From the NCBI RefSeq assembly GCF_003951285.1, contig NZ_RXFQ01000005.1, positions 70,001 through 134,000 on the forward strand: DNA of 64,000 bases. Reading direction: 5' to 3'. Shown piece by piece: positions 26,108 through 33,957 of this stretch (positions are counted from its first letter, which is position 1; the number at the start of each line of letters is the position of its first letter). The notes below the pieces were generated by a model, which was not told the DNA's origin, made no database searches, and saw only the letters and a program-made list of their open reading frames with translations. The stretch comes from Variovorax beijingensis. GTDB lineage: Bacteria; Pseudomonadota; Gammaproteobacteria; Burkholderiales; Burkholderiaceae_C. Both the position numbers and the translations under genes were made by a program.

Positions 26108-27880
26108 ATGACCGATACAAGCCCCCATCCACAACGCATTCCGCAGGAGCGCCAGTTCCGCACGCACGACGGCGAATCGCTCTTCTACCGGCACTGGCCG
26201 GCCGCCGGCAGCGCGCGCCGCGGCGCGATCGTGCTGTTCCACCGCGGCCACGAGCACGGCGCGCGCATGGCGCACCTGGTCGACGAGCTCGGCCTGCCCG
26301 ACTTCGACTTCTTCGCCTGGGACGCGCGCGGCCACGGCCGCTCCCCCGGCCAGCGCGGCTACAGCCCGAGCTTTGCCACGTCGGTGCGCGACGTGCAGAC
26401 CTTCGTCCAGCACATCGGCAGCGCGCACGGCGTGGCGGAGCACGACATCCACGTGATTGCGCAGAGCGTGGGCGCCGTGCTGGTCTCCACCTGGGCGCAC
26501 GACTACGCGCCCAAGGTGCGCGGGCTCACGCTGGCCTCGCCGGCCTTCAAGGTGAAGCTCTACGTGCCGTTTGCGCGCGCCGGTCTGGGGCTGATGCACA
26601 AGCTGCGCGGCCTGTTCTTCGTCAACAGCTATGTGAAGGCGAAGTTCCTCACGCACGACCCCGAGCGCATCGCAAGCTACGAGAGCGATCCGCTGATCTC
26701 GCGGCCCATCGCGGTGAACATCCTGCTCGGCCTCTACGAAGCGGCCGACCGCGTGGTGGCCGATGCCAATGCCATCACGCTGCCGGTGCAGCTGCTGATC
26801 TCGGGATCGGACTGGGTGGTGCACCACAAGCCGCAGCACCAGTTCTTCGAGCGGCTGGGCAGCGCCGTCAAGACCAAGCTCGAACTGCCGGGCTTCTTCC
26901 ACGACACGCTGGGCGAGAAGGACCGCGCGCCGGCCGTGCAGGCCATCCGCGAATTCATCCTGCAGCTGTTCGACCAGCCGCCCGCGCCGGTTGACCTGCG
27001 CGCCGCGCACCTGAATGGCAACACCGCCGACGAATCGCGCGCGCTGGCCGAGCCGCTCGCACCGCTCTCGCTGCGCGGCGCCTACTGGGGGATGACGCGC
27101 GCCGGCCTGCGCCTGGGCGGTGTGCTCTCGCGCGGCGTGAAGCTCGGGCACGACACCGGCTTCGATTCGGGCAGCACGCTCGACTACGTCTACCGCAACG
27201 AGCCGAAGGGCAAGGGCGCGCTGGGCCGCTCCGTCGACAGGACCTACCTGAACTCGATCGGCTGGCGCGGCATCCGGCAGCGCAAGATCCACGTCGAGGA
27301 GCTGATCCGCATCGCCATGGAGCGCCTGGCCGAGATGCACCGCGAGGTGCGCGTGATGGACATCGCGGCCGGCCATGGCCGCTACGTGCTCGACGCGGTG
27401 CTTGCGAGCCCCGTCAAGGCCAGCTCGATCCTGCTGCGCGACTACAGCGACATCAACGTGCGCGACGGCCGCGCGCTCATTGCCGAGAAGGGCCTGGAAG
27501 ACGTGGCGCAGTTCGTGCAGGCCGACGCCTTCGACCGCATCAGCCTGGCCACCGTGACGCCGCGCCCCACGCTGGCGGTGGTATCGGGCCTCTACGAGCT
27601 GTTTCCCGACAACGAGATGGTGCGGCGTTCGCTCGCGGGCGTGGGCGACGCGGTGGAAGACCGCGGTTACCTGGTCTATACCGGCCAGCCCTGGCATCCG
27701 CAGCTCGAGATGATTGCGCGCGCGCTCACCAGCCACCGCCAGGGCGAAGCCTGGGTGATGCGCCGCCGCACGCAGGCCGAGATGGACCAGCTGGTGGAGG
27801 AAGCGGGCTTCCGCAAGATCGACCAGCGCATCGACGAGTGGGGCATCTTCACCGTCTCGCTCGCGGTGAGGGTCGCGTGA
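26108..27880 (+). CDS. Bifunctional alpha/beta hydrolase / SAM-dependent methyltransferase (YnbC-like)
   Basis: This 590-residue two-domain protein is similar in build to E. coli YnbC. The N-terminal alpha/beta hydrolase (about 20-310) has a lysophospholipase-like look (FFAWDARGHGRSPG) and its nucleophile in AQSVGA (Ser120), where the first Gly of GxSxG is Ala. The C-terminal half (about 390-590) is a class I methyltransferase with motif I VMDIAAGHGRYVLD near residue 416. It sits second in the lipid operon, suggesting that one enzyme trims and methylates the product. No activity is proven by the sequence. Confidence 0.84.
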   Translation: MTDTSPHPQRIPQERQFRTHDGESLFYRHWPAAGSARRGAIVLFHRGHEHGARMAHLVDELGLPDFDFFAWDARGHGRSPGQRGYSPSFATSVRDVQTFVQHIGSAHGVAEHDIHVIAQSVGAVLVSTWAHDYAPKVRGLTLASPAFKVKLYVPFARAGLGLMHKLRGLFFVNSYVKAKFLTHDPERIASYESDPLISRPIAVNILLGLYEAADRVVADANAITLPVQLLISGSDWVVHHKPQHQFFERLGSAVKTKLELPGFFHDTLGEKDRAPAVQAIREFILQLFDQPPAPVDLRAAHLNGNTADESRALAEPLAPLSLRGAYWGMTRAGLRLGGVLSRGVKLGHDTGFDSGSTLDYVYRNEPKGKGALGRSVDRTYLNSIGWRGIRQRKIHVEELIRIAMERLAEMHREVRVMDIAAGHGRYVLDAVLASPVKASSILLRDYSDINVRDGRALIAEKGLEDVAQFVQADAFDRISLATVTPRPTLAVVSGLYELFPDNEMVRRSLAGVGDAVEDRGYLVYTGQPWHPQLEMIARALTSHRQGEAWVMRRRTQAEMDQLVEEAGFRKIDQRIDEWGIFTVSLAVRVA

Positions 27881-27899
27881 GCTGCGGGCTTCGCGCCAA

Positions 27900-29249
27900 A
27901 TGAAGCACTGGCCCGCACAACGGCCCTGGAAGCGCGCCGCCGCCTGGCTCGTGTTCCTGGGGCCGCTGTTCTACGCGACCTACGGCCTGGCCAACTGGTG
28001 GGCCACCACGCGCGCGCAGGTGCCCTCGATGGCCTTCGAGTGGGAGCGGCAGTTGCCGTTCTGGGCCTGGACGATCTTTCCGTACTGGACGATCAACGTC
28101 TTCTATGCGCTCTCGCTCTTTTTGGCGCGCAGCAGGCACACGCTCGACCGGCATGCGCTGCGGCTCGTGAGCGCCACGCTCATCGCCTGCACCTGCTTCG
28201 TCATCTGGCCGCTGCATTTCAGCTTCGGGCAGCCGGCGGTCGAGGGCGCGCCGGCCTTCCTGTTCAACGCGCTGCGCGGCTTCGACCAGCCCTACAACCA
28301 GGCGCCTTCGCTGCACATCGCGCTGGCGGTGATCCTGTGGGACTGGTACCGGCAGTTCCTGCGCGCCGCGTGGGCAAGGCTGGTGCTGCACGTGTGGGCG
28401 TTCGCCATCTGCGCCTCGGTGCTCACGACCTGGCAGCACCACTTCATCGACATTCCGACCGGCGCGCTGCTCGGGCTGTTCTGCGTGTGGCTGTGGCCGC
28501 TGGAGCGCACGGTTTCGATGCCGCGCGCCTGGCGCTGCACGCGCGATGCGCAGCGCTGGAAGCTCGCGGGCTTCTACGCCATGGGCGCGGCGCTGCTTCT
28601 CGCGGCGGCCATGCAGCTGGGCGGCGTTGCGCTGTGGCTCGCCTGGCCTTCGGCCTCGCTGGCGCTGGTGGCGCTCAACTACATCGGCTTCGGCGCCCGC
28701 GGCTTCCAGATGAACGGCCGAGGCCGCATGGGATGGGCGGCGCGCTGGCTGCTCGCGCCCTATCGCCTCGGCGCGGCCGTCAACGCATGGCTCTGGACGC
28801 GCAGGCTGCCGGCTTTCGTCGAAGTGGTGCCGGGCCTGCTGCTCGGGCGGCGGCCCACGCGCGCCGAATGGATGGCCGCCGGCCGGCCCCGGCTGGTGAG
28901 CCTGTGCGCCGAACTGCAGATGCCGGCCGGCGTGCCGCATGCGCGCTGCGTGCCGATCCTCGACCTGACCGTGCCGCCGACCGTGCGGCTGCAGCGCGCG
29001 GCCGCGGTCATCGAAGGACAGCGCCGCAATGCGGAAGGCGCGCCCGTGTGGGTGTGCTGCGCACTGGGCTTTTCGCGCAGTGCCGCGGCCGTGATTGCCT
29101 GGCTGGGCCGCTACGGCGCTGTGGGCGGACTGGCGCAGGCCGAGGATGCCGTGCGGCTTGCACGTCCGCAGGTCGTGCTGCGGCATGCGTGGCGGATGTC
29201 GCTCGAGCCCTTGGGCACCCCCGCTTCGGGAGCACCGCCCCATGACTGA
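27900..29249 (+). CDS. PAP2-type phosphatase / dual-specificity phosphatase fusion (YnbD-like)
   Basis: The N-terminal membrane part (about 1-230) carries PAP2-like elements: NQAPSLHIA near residue 136 and HHFIDIPTG near residue 180, typical of lipid phosphatases. The C-terminal soluble domain is a cysteine phosphatase with C-x5-R in CALGFSRS near residue 386. This matches E. coli YnbD (about 430 residues; here 449). It lies 19 bases after the YnbC-like gene and overlaps the next gene by eight bases. It probably dephosphorylates a lipid phosphate made in the same pathway. Confidence 0.84.
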   Translation: MKHWPAQRPWKRAAAWLVFLGPLFYATYGLANWWATTRAQVPSMAFEWERQLPFWAWTIFPYWTINVFYALSLFLARSRHTLDRHALRLVSATLIACTCFVIWPLHFSFGQPAVEGAPAFLFNALRGFDQPYNQAPSLHIALAVILWDWYRQFLRAAWARLVLHVWAFAICASVLTTWQHHFIDIPTGALLGLFCVWLWPLERTVSMPRAWRCTRDAQRWKLAGFYAMGAALLLAAAMQLGGVALWLAWPSASLALVALNYIGFGARGFQMNGRGRMGWAARWLLAPYRLGAAVNAWLWTRRLPAFVEVVPGLLLGRRPTRAEWMAAGRPRLVSLCAELQMPAGVPHARCVPILDLTVPPTVRLQRAAAVIEGQRRNAEGAPVWVCCALGFSRSAAAVIAWLGRYGAVGGLAQAEDAVRLARPQVVLRHAWRMSLEPLGTPASGAPPHD

Positions 29250-29682
29250 CAGCGAACGCGCCACCTGCGCCTCGCTGGCCGCACTGCTGCGCGCCGCGGC
29301 GGTGCTCGCGATCTGGGGCTTTGCGTTCACATGCATTGCAGCGCTGGTGCTCGCACTCACGCTGCGCTCGCTGTCGAGCACGGCCGCCATGGGGTTTGGC
29401 GCGGTGCTGGTGCTGGGCGCGCTCGAGCGCTATTTCGCGTTCAGGCTGCGCTTGGACCAGGCGCTGTTCGCCGACCTGGCGCGCGGCGCCATCGCTTCGC
29501 TGGACGCGCTCGACACCGCGCTCGACCGGCTCGGCCTGCGCAGCGCCGAGGCGTCGAAGGCTGTCCGGCCGCTCGACGACCGCGTGCAGGGCACGCGCCA
29601 GCTCATGCAGCGGCATGCCATCGTGGTCGCCTGCCAGAGCGCGATGTTTCTCCTTGCCTTGATGACACAGGATCTCTCTTGA
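29242..29682 (+). CDS. Small integral membrane protein of unknown family in the ynb-like operon
   Basis: I do not recognise the family of this 146-residue protein. It has two hydrophobic segments near the N-terminus (about 15-40 and 48-62), an amphipathic helical region and a final hydrophobic helix (about 125-140). The ATG at 29242 overlaps the YnbD-like stop by eight bases, and its stop overlaps the TTG start of the acyltransferase, so it is made in step with lipid enzymes. A helper or docking subunit for those membrane enzymes is a guess from context. Confidence 0.72.
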   Translation: MTDSERATCASLAALLRAAAVLAIWGFAFTCIAALVLALTLRSLSSTAAMGFGAVLVLGALERYFAFRLRLDQALFADLARGAIASLDALDTALDRLGLRSAEASKAVRPLDDRVQGTRQLMQRHAIVVACQSAMFLLALMTQDLS

Positions 29683-30398
29683 CCGAAGAAGACGACAACA
29701 AAGACCGCCGCCCCGAAAGCACGGTGCTGCGCCGCGCGCTGGCCGTGGTCGCGGGCAAGCTCATCATCGGCGCCGCCGGCCTCCTGACCGGCGTGCGCGC
29801 CATCTGGAGCGGCACCACGCCCAGGGCCGAGCAGACGCTCTACTTCGCCAACCACACGAGCCACGGCGACTTCGTGCTGCTGTGGGCCACGCTGCCGCCC
29901 GACCTGCGCGCGCTCACGCGGCCGGTGGCCGGGCAGGACTACTGGATGGCTTCCAAGGTGCGCCAGTTCATCGGCGCCGACGTGTTCAACGCGCTCATGA
30001 TCCGGCGCGACGGCTCGGGCCAGGGCGAGAACCCGGTCGAGCAGATGAAGGAGGCGCTGGACGGCGGCGACTCGCTCATCATGTTCCCCGAAGGCACGCG
30101 CAACACCGGCGACGAGATCCTGCTGCCGCTCAAGAGCGGCCTCTATCACCTGGCGCGCGCCTGCCCCAATGTGCGGCTGGTGCCGGTGTGGATCGAGAAC
30201 CTCAAGCGCGTGCTGCCCAAGGGCACGCTGGTGCCGATTCCGCTGGCCTGCACGGTGCGCTACGGCACGCCGATGCGGCTCGAAGAAGGCGAAGACAAGA
30301 ATGCCTTCATCGCCCGCGCGCGCGCCGCCATGCTCGACCTGCGCCCCGAGTACGACCGCCTGCCCGAACAAGAAAAAGCAGCAGCAGCCACGCCATGA
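29679..30398 (+). CDS. 1-acyl-sn-glycerol-3-phosphate acyltransferase-like protein (PlsC family)
   Basis: This PlsC-fold acyltransferase has the catalytic H-x4-D motif in NHTSHGD (His near residue 58) and the substrate-binding FPEGTR near residue 136. A membrane-associated N-terminal helix (LRRALAVVAGKLIIGAAGLL) precedes them. It has 239 residues. The only start that fits is TTG at 29679, overlapping the previous stop (TTGA). Family members acylate lysophosphatidate to phosphatidate, the substrate of the CdsA-like enzyme encoded next; the actual acceptor may differ. Confidence 0.86.
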   Translation: MTEEDDNKDRRPESTVLRRALAVVAGKLIIGAAGLLTGVRAIWSGTTPRAEQTLYFANHTSHGDFVLLWATLPPDLRALTRPVAGQDYWMASKVRQFIGADVFNALMIRRDGSGQGENPVEQMKEALDGGDSLIMFPEGTRNTGDEILLPLKSGLYHLARACPNVRLVPVWIENLKRVLPKGTLVPIPLACTVRYGTPMRLEEGEDKNAFIARARAAMLDLRPEYDRLPEQEKAAAATP

Positions 30399-31348
30399 AC
30401 ATCTCCCCTTCCACCCAGACCACGCTGCAGTTGTTCGGCGGCGTGGCCGGCGTGCTGATCCTCGCCTCGGCCATCGGCGCGTTGCTCAAGTGGCGCGTGG
30501 CGCAAGGGCAGCCGAACTCGGTGATCGACAACCTGATCGCGCGCGTCAATGCATGGTGGGTGATGGTTGCGGTGATCGGCCTGGCCTTCGCGTTCGGCAA
30601 GGGCGGCGTGATCGTGCTGTTCTACCTGATCTCGTTCTACGCGCTGCGCGAGTTCATCAGCCTGGCCTACACGCGGCGCGGCGACCATCATGCGATTGCG
30701 GCGGCCTTCTACATCGGGCTGCCGGTGCAGTACTTCCTGGTGTGGATCGACTGGTACGGGCTCTATTCGATCTTCATCCCGGTCTACGCCTTTCTCGTGC
30801 TGCCGATCCTCGCGGCCGTGGGCGGCGACACGCAGCGCTTCCTGGAGCGCACCTCGAAGATCCAGTGGGGCCTGATGGTCTGCGTGTTCTGCATCAGCCA
30901 CGTGCCCGCGCTGCTCACGCTGCAGATCCCCGGTTTCGAAGGCCGCAACCTGCTGCTGATCGCCTTCCTCGTGATCGTGGTGCAGGGCAGCGACGTGCTG
31001 CAGTACGTATGGGGCAAGCTCTTCGGCCGGCGCAAGGTGGCGCCCGAGCTCTCGCCTTCGAAAACCTGGGAGGGCCTGGTCGGCGGCGTGGCCAGTGCCA
31101 CGGCGCTGGGCGCGGCACTCTACTGGGCGACGCCATTCAACCCGTGGCAGGCCGCGCTGATGGCGCTCACCATCTGCCTCATGGGCTTCTTCGGCGGGCT
31201 TGTGATGTCGGCGATCAAGCGCGACCGCGGCGTGAAGGACTGGGGCTCGATGATCGAGGGCCACGGCGGCATGCTCGACCGGCTCGACTCGGTGATCTTC
31301 GCGGCGCCGATCTTCTTCCACGCGTTGCGTTACTGGTGGGTGCCGTGA
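30395..31348 (+). CDS. Phosphatidate cytidylyltransferase (CdsA/YnbB-like)
   Basis: This membrane enzyme converts phosphatidate and CTP to CDP-diacylglycerol. The full CdsA signature is visible near residues 271-297: SAIKRDRGVKDWG followed by EGHGGMLDRLD. It has 317 residues and about eight transmembrane helices, similar in size to E. coli YnbB rather than CdsA. ATG at 30395 overlaps the acyltransferase stop (ATGA). An essential housekeeping cdsA is expected elsewhere in the genome, so this copy is probably dedicated to the operon's own lipid. Confidence 0.9.
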   Translation: MNISPSTQTTLQLFGGVAGVLILASAIGALLKWRVAQGQPNSVIDNLIARVNAWWVMVAVIGLAFAFGKGGVIVLFYLISFYALREFISLAYTRRGDHHAIAAAFYIGLPVQYFLVWIDWYGLYSIFIPVYAFLVLPILAAVGGDTQRFLERTSKIQWGLMVCVFCISHVPALLTLQIPGFEGRNLLLIAFLVIVVQGSDVLQYVWGKLFGRRKVAPELSPSKTWEGLVGGVASATALGAALYWATPFNPWQAALMALTICLMGFFGGLVMSAIKRDRGVKDWGSMIEGHGGMLDRLDSVIFAAPIFFHALRYWWVP

Positions 31349-31965
31349 GCACAGCCCGCTCAAGCGCGAAGAAACCCGCGGCCGCCGGGCGTGTCGCGCA
31401 CGACACGCCGGTCGACTGCCCCACCGTCGCCGGCTGGGCGCGCTGGCTCAAGCGCCATCACCCCACCGCGTCGGGCGTGTGGCTGCGGATGGCGAAGAAG
31501 GACAGCGGCTTTCCCACCGTGAGCTACGCCGAGGTGCTCGAAGTCGCCCTGTGCTACGGCTGGATCGACGGCCAGCGCAAGAGCGAGGACGCGCAGTATT
31601 TCCTGCAGCGCTTCACGCCGCGCACGGCGCGCAGCATCTGGTCGAGGATCAACCGCGACAAGGCCCTGAAGCTGATCGACGAGGGCCGCATGCAGCCCGC
31701 TGGCCTGGCCGAAGTGGCACGCGCCCGCGCCGACGGCCGCTGGGACGCGGCCTACGATGCCCAGAGCATCGCCACCGTGCCGCCCGATCTGCAGGCCGCG
31801 CTCGATGCGAACCGCGAGGCCGCGACCTTCTTCGCCAAGCTCGATTCGCGCAACCGCTATTCGGTGCTGTTCCGCACGCAGGGGGCGAAGAAGCCCGAGA
31901 CACGGGCGAAGCGCATTGCGCAGTTCGTGGAAATGCTTGCGAAGGGCGAGAAGATCCATCCCTGA
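31345..31965 (+). CDS. YdeI/OmpD-associated family protein
   Basis: This 206-residue protein has the family's GVWLRMAKKDSG, CYGWIDGQRK and FTPRTARSIWS blocks in its N-terminal half. The C-terminal helical part ends TRAKRIAQFVEMLAKGEKI, typical of this group. Members have been linked to bacteriocin protection by family name, but the biochemical function is unknown. The GTG start at 31345 overlaps the CdsA-like stop (GTGA), so it is the last coupled gene of the lipid operon. The first 20 residues are a basic extension not seen in the core. Confidence 0.82.
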   Translation: MSTARSSAKKPAAAGRVAHDTPVDCPTVAGWARWLKRHHPTASGVWLRMAKKDSGFPTVSYAEVLEVALCYGWIDGQRKSEDAQYFLQRFTPRTARSIWSRINRDKALKLIDEGRMQPAGLAEVARARADGRWDAAYDAQSIATVPPDLQAALDANREAATFFAKLDSRNRYSVLFRTQGAKKPETRAKRIAQFVEMLAKGEKIHP

Positions 31966-31980
31966 GCGGGTCGGCGCAGT

Positions 31981-32733
31981 TCATTGCGGCCCGGTGCCGG
32001 CCGCGACGCGCGCGAGCTTGTCCGGATCCACGATGCGGATGCACTTGTAGCTCATGTCGATCACCCCTTCTGCGACCAACCGCCCCAGCTCCTTGTTGAT
32101 CGTCTGGCGCGACAGCCCGAGCATTGCCGCAAGGTCGTTCTGCGACAGGCGCACGGGCAGGCTCGCGGCGGCCTCCACCTGCTTGCCATAGAAGTGGATC
32201 ACGCTCATCAGCGTGGCGGCCACGCGCCCGCGCACCGAGTTCAGCATCTGGTTCTGCAGCAGCACGACGCTCAGCCGCTGGCGCTGCAGTGCCAGCTTTG
32301 CTACGTCGCGCCACAGCACGGGTTCGGTGTCGAGCACCGCGATCACGGCATCGCAGGGCAGGTGGACGATCACCGAGTCTTCGTGCGCGTGGTAGTCGTA
32401 GGGCAGAGGCACGTCCGCGAGCAGGCGCACCAGCGGCGCCACCTGCCCGGGACCCAGCAGCGCATTGACGTACTTGCGCCCTTGCGAACTCATGCTGCTG
32501 ATTTCCAGGCAGCCTGACACCACCGCCAGCAGCTCGCGCTTGTGGCGGTCGCGCGCCAGCACCTGCGTGCGGCGGCGGTAGCGCACCAGCCTCGCCGACT
32601 TCATGAGCTCGGCGCGGCGCGCGTCGGGCCAGCGCGAGAACAGCTCGTTCCAGCGCAGCGCGCGATCGAGCAGCTCGGCGCTCTGTTCGGCGTCTAGGGC
32701 GTCTTTGGCGATGGAAACGGACGATCGGGCCAG
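31981..32733 (-). CDS. Crp/Fnr-family transcriptional regulator (probable CTG start)
   Basis: The cyclic-nucleotide-binding-like barrel is followed by a winged helix-turn-helix with LSQNDLAAMLGLSRQTINKE near residue 197. There is no N-terminal cysteine cluster of the FNR type. The only in-frame ATG, at 32604, would cut into the family's N-terminal helices. The frame continues upstream with good coding sequence (ELLDRALRWNELFSRWPDA) to CTG at 32733. That CTG has AGGGAG six bases away and gives 250 residues, the normal length. It is divergent from the porin cluster, with a long palindrome between, so it probably controls that cluster and itself. Confidence 0.85.
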   Translation of the reverse strand: MARSSVSIAKDALDAEQSAELLDRALRWNELFSRWPDARRAELMKSARLVRYRRRTQVLARDRHKRELLAVVSGCLEISSMSSQGRKYVNALLGPGQVAPLVRLLADVPLPYDYHAHEDSVIVHLPCDAVIAVLDTEPVLWRDVAKLALQRQRLSVVLLQNQMLNSVRGRVAATLMSVIHFYGKQVEAAASLPVRLSQNDLAAMLGLSRQTINKELGRLVAEGVIDMSYKCIRIVDPDKLARVAAGTGPQ

Positions 32734-32759
32734 CGGGTTCTCCCTGCCTTGATGTTCAC

Positions 32760-32785
32760 GAATCTGTCAAAGCGTTGACAGATTC
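32760..32785. promoter_or_regulatory. Perfect 11-bp inverted repeat, likely Crp/Fnr-family operator
   Basis: GAATCTGTCAA, four bases (AGCG), then TTGACAGATTC form a perfect palindrome in the 154-base divergent region between the Crp/Fnr regulator and the porin gene. The arms contain TTGACA in both directions, so the site also supplies -35-like hexamers for both transcripts. A TTCTAT 18 bases downstream of TTGACA on the plus strand is a possible -10. Binding by the neighbouring regulator is inferred from position and symmetry. Confidence 0.75.
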
Positions 32786-32887
32786 AGGGGGCCTTCATTT
32801 CTATCGTAAGCCCCGGACATCGACAAGCACACATGCGGCACCGCCCTGCATCCGCAGGCGGCACGCCACACCCGGAGACAACACCAC

Positions 32888-33949
32888 ATGAAGAAGACAA
32901 CCACCGCCGGCCTCGCGCTGACGGCCTGCGCCCTTGCGCTCGCGCAAAGCACCGTGACCGTCTACGGCACGGTCGACCTGTACGTGGCGCACGCCAAGTC
33001 GGGCGCCGCGTCTTCGACGCGGCTAGAGGACGGCGGCCAGACGGCCTCGCGCATCGGCTTTCGCGGCACCGAAGACCTGGGCGGCGGCCTGGGCGCGCAC
33101 TTCACGCTCGAGAGCGGCTTCGCGCCCGACACCGGCAACGGAACGCTGCCCGGCCCCGCGATGTCGTTCAGCCGGCAGTCGTTCGTCGGGTTCTCGGCGC
33201 CGTGGGGGCAGATCGACGCGGGCCGCATGTACACACCGATGTTCTACGCGCTGTTCAAGGCCGACCCCTACGGCCTGAACTCGGTGTTCTCGCCCATCAA
33301 CCTGGTGGCCGCGACCGACGCGCAGCCCGGCCTCACGCCCTTCGCGGCGCGCGCCAGCAACATGCTGCGCTACCGCACGCCGGCCAGCATGGAATTCTTC
33401 GCCGACATCGCCTATGCGCCGGGCGAATCGAGCGCGCCGAGCCACCAGAGCGGCAACGTCTATGGCGGCAACTTCGGCTGGTCGCGCAAGCCCTACTACA
33501 TCGCCTATGCCTTCCAGCGCGCACGCTCGGGCTCGGCCGCGGCGCCCGTGGCCTCGCCGGCCACCACGACCCAGCAGGCCCTGACCGGCGCCTACGAGCT
33601 GCCGTCGATCGGCCTGCAGCTGTACGCCAGCCACGTGCGCAACGCATCGAGCCTGCCCGGCGTGCCGACCGCGAAGCTCACCAACCTGGGCCTCACCTAC
33701 AACGTGACGCCAGCCTCGAACCTGATCTTCGGCGCCACGCAGCGCAAGGTGGCCGAGAGCGACCGTTCGCAGCTGGCCTGGACGCTGGGCTACGACTACC
33801 ACCTGAGCAAGCGCACCGTGGTCTACGCGCGCTGGCTGCGCCTGCTGAACCGGCACGGCGCCTCGGCCTCGCTCGCGACCATCGCCGTCACACCCAACAG
33901 CGGCAAGGACGTGCGCGTGCTCGCCACCGGCATCCGCCACAACTTCTGA
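32888..33949 (+). CDS. Gram-negative (Omp32-like) porin
   Basis: This trimeric outer-membrane porin has 353 residues. A short signal peptide (MKKTTTAGLALTACALALAQ) is followed by STVTVYGTVDLYVAHA, the usual first beta strand of Burkholderiales porins. The GFRGTEDLGGGLGAHFTLESG segment is present, as is a terminal aromatic residue (RHNF) needed for Bam-dependent assembly. CGGAGACA precedes the ATG. It is the first gene rightward from the palindromic operator and likely admits the cluster's anionic substrate. The gap to the next gene is eight bases. Confidence 0.93.
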   Translation: MKKTTTAGLALTACALALAQSTVTVYGTVDLYVAHAKSGAASSTRLEDGGQTASRIGFRGTEDLGGGLGAHFTLESGFAPDTGNGTLPGPAMSFSRQSFVGFSAPWGQIDAGRMYTPMFYALFKADPYGLNSVFSPINLVAATDAQPGLTPFAARASNMLRYRTPASMEFFADIAYAPGESSAPSHQSGNVYGGNFGWSRKPYYIAYAFQRARSGSAAAPVASPATTTQQALTGAYELPSIGLQLYASHVRNASSLPGVPTAKLTNLGLTYNVTPASNLIFGATQRKVAESDRSQLAWTLGYDYHLSKRTVVYARWLRLLNRHGASASLATIAVTPNSGKDVRVLATGIRHNF

Positions 33950-33957
33950 CACCTGCC

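Noticed and set aside
25403..27736. A 777-codon minus-strand frame opposite the YnbA- and YnbC-like genes
   Set aside because: Same reason: mirror of the third-position GC bias, no domain.
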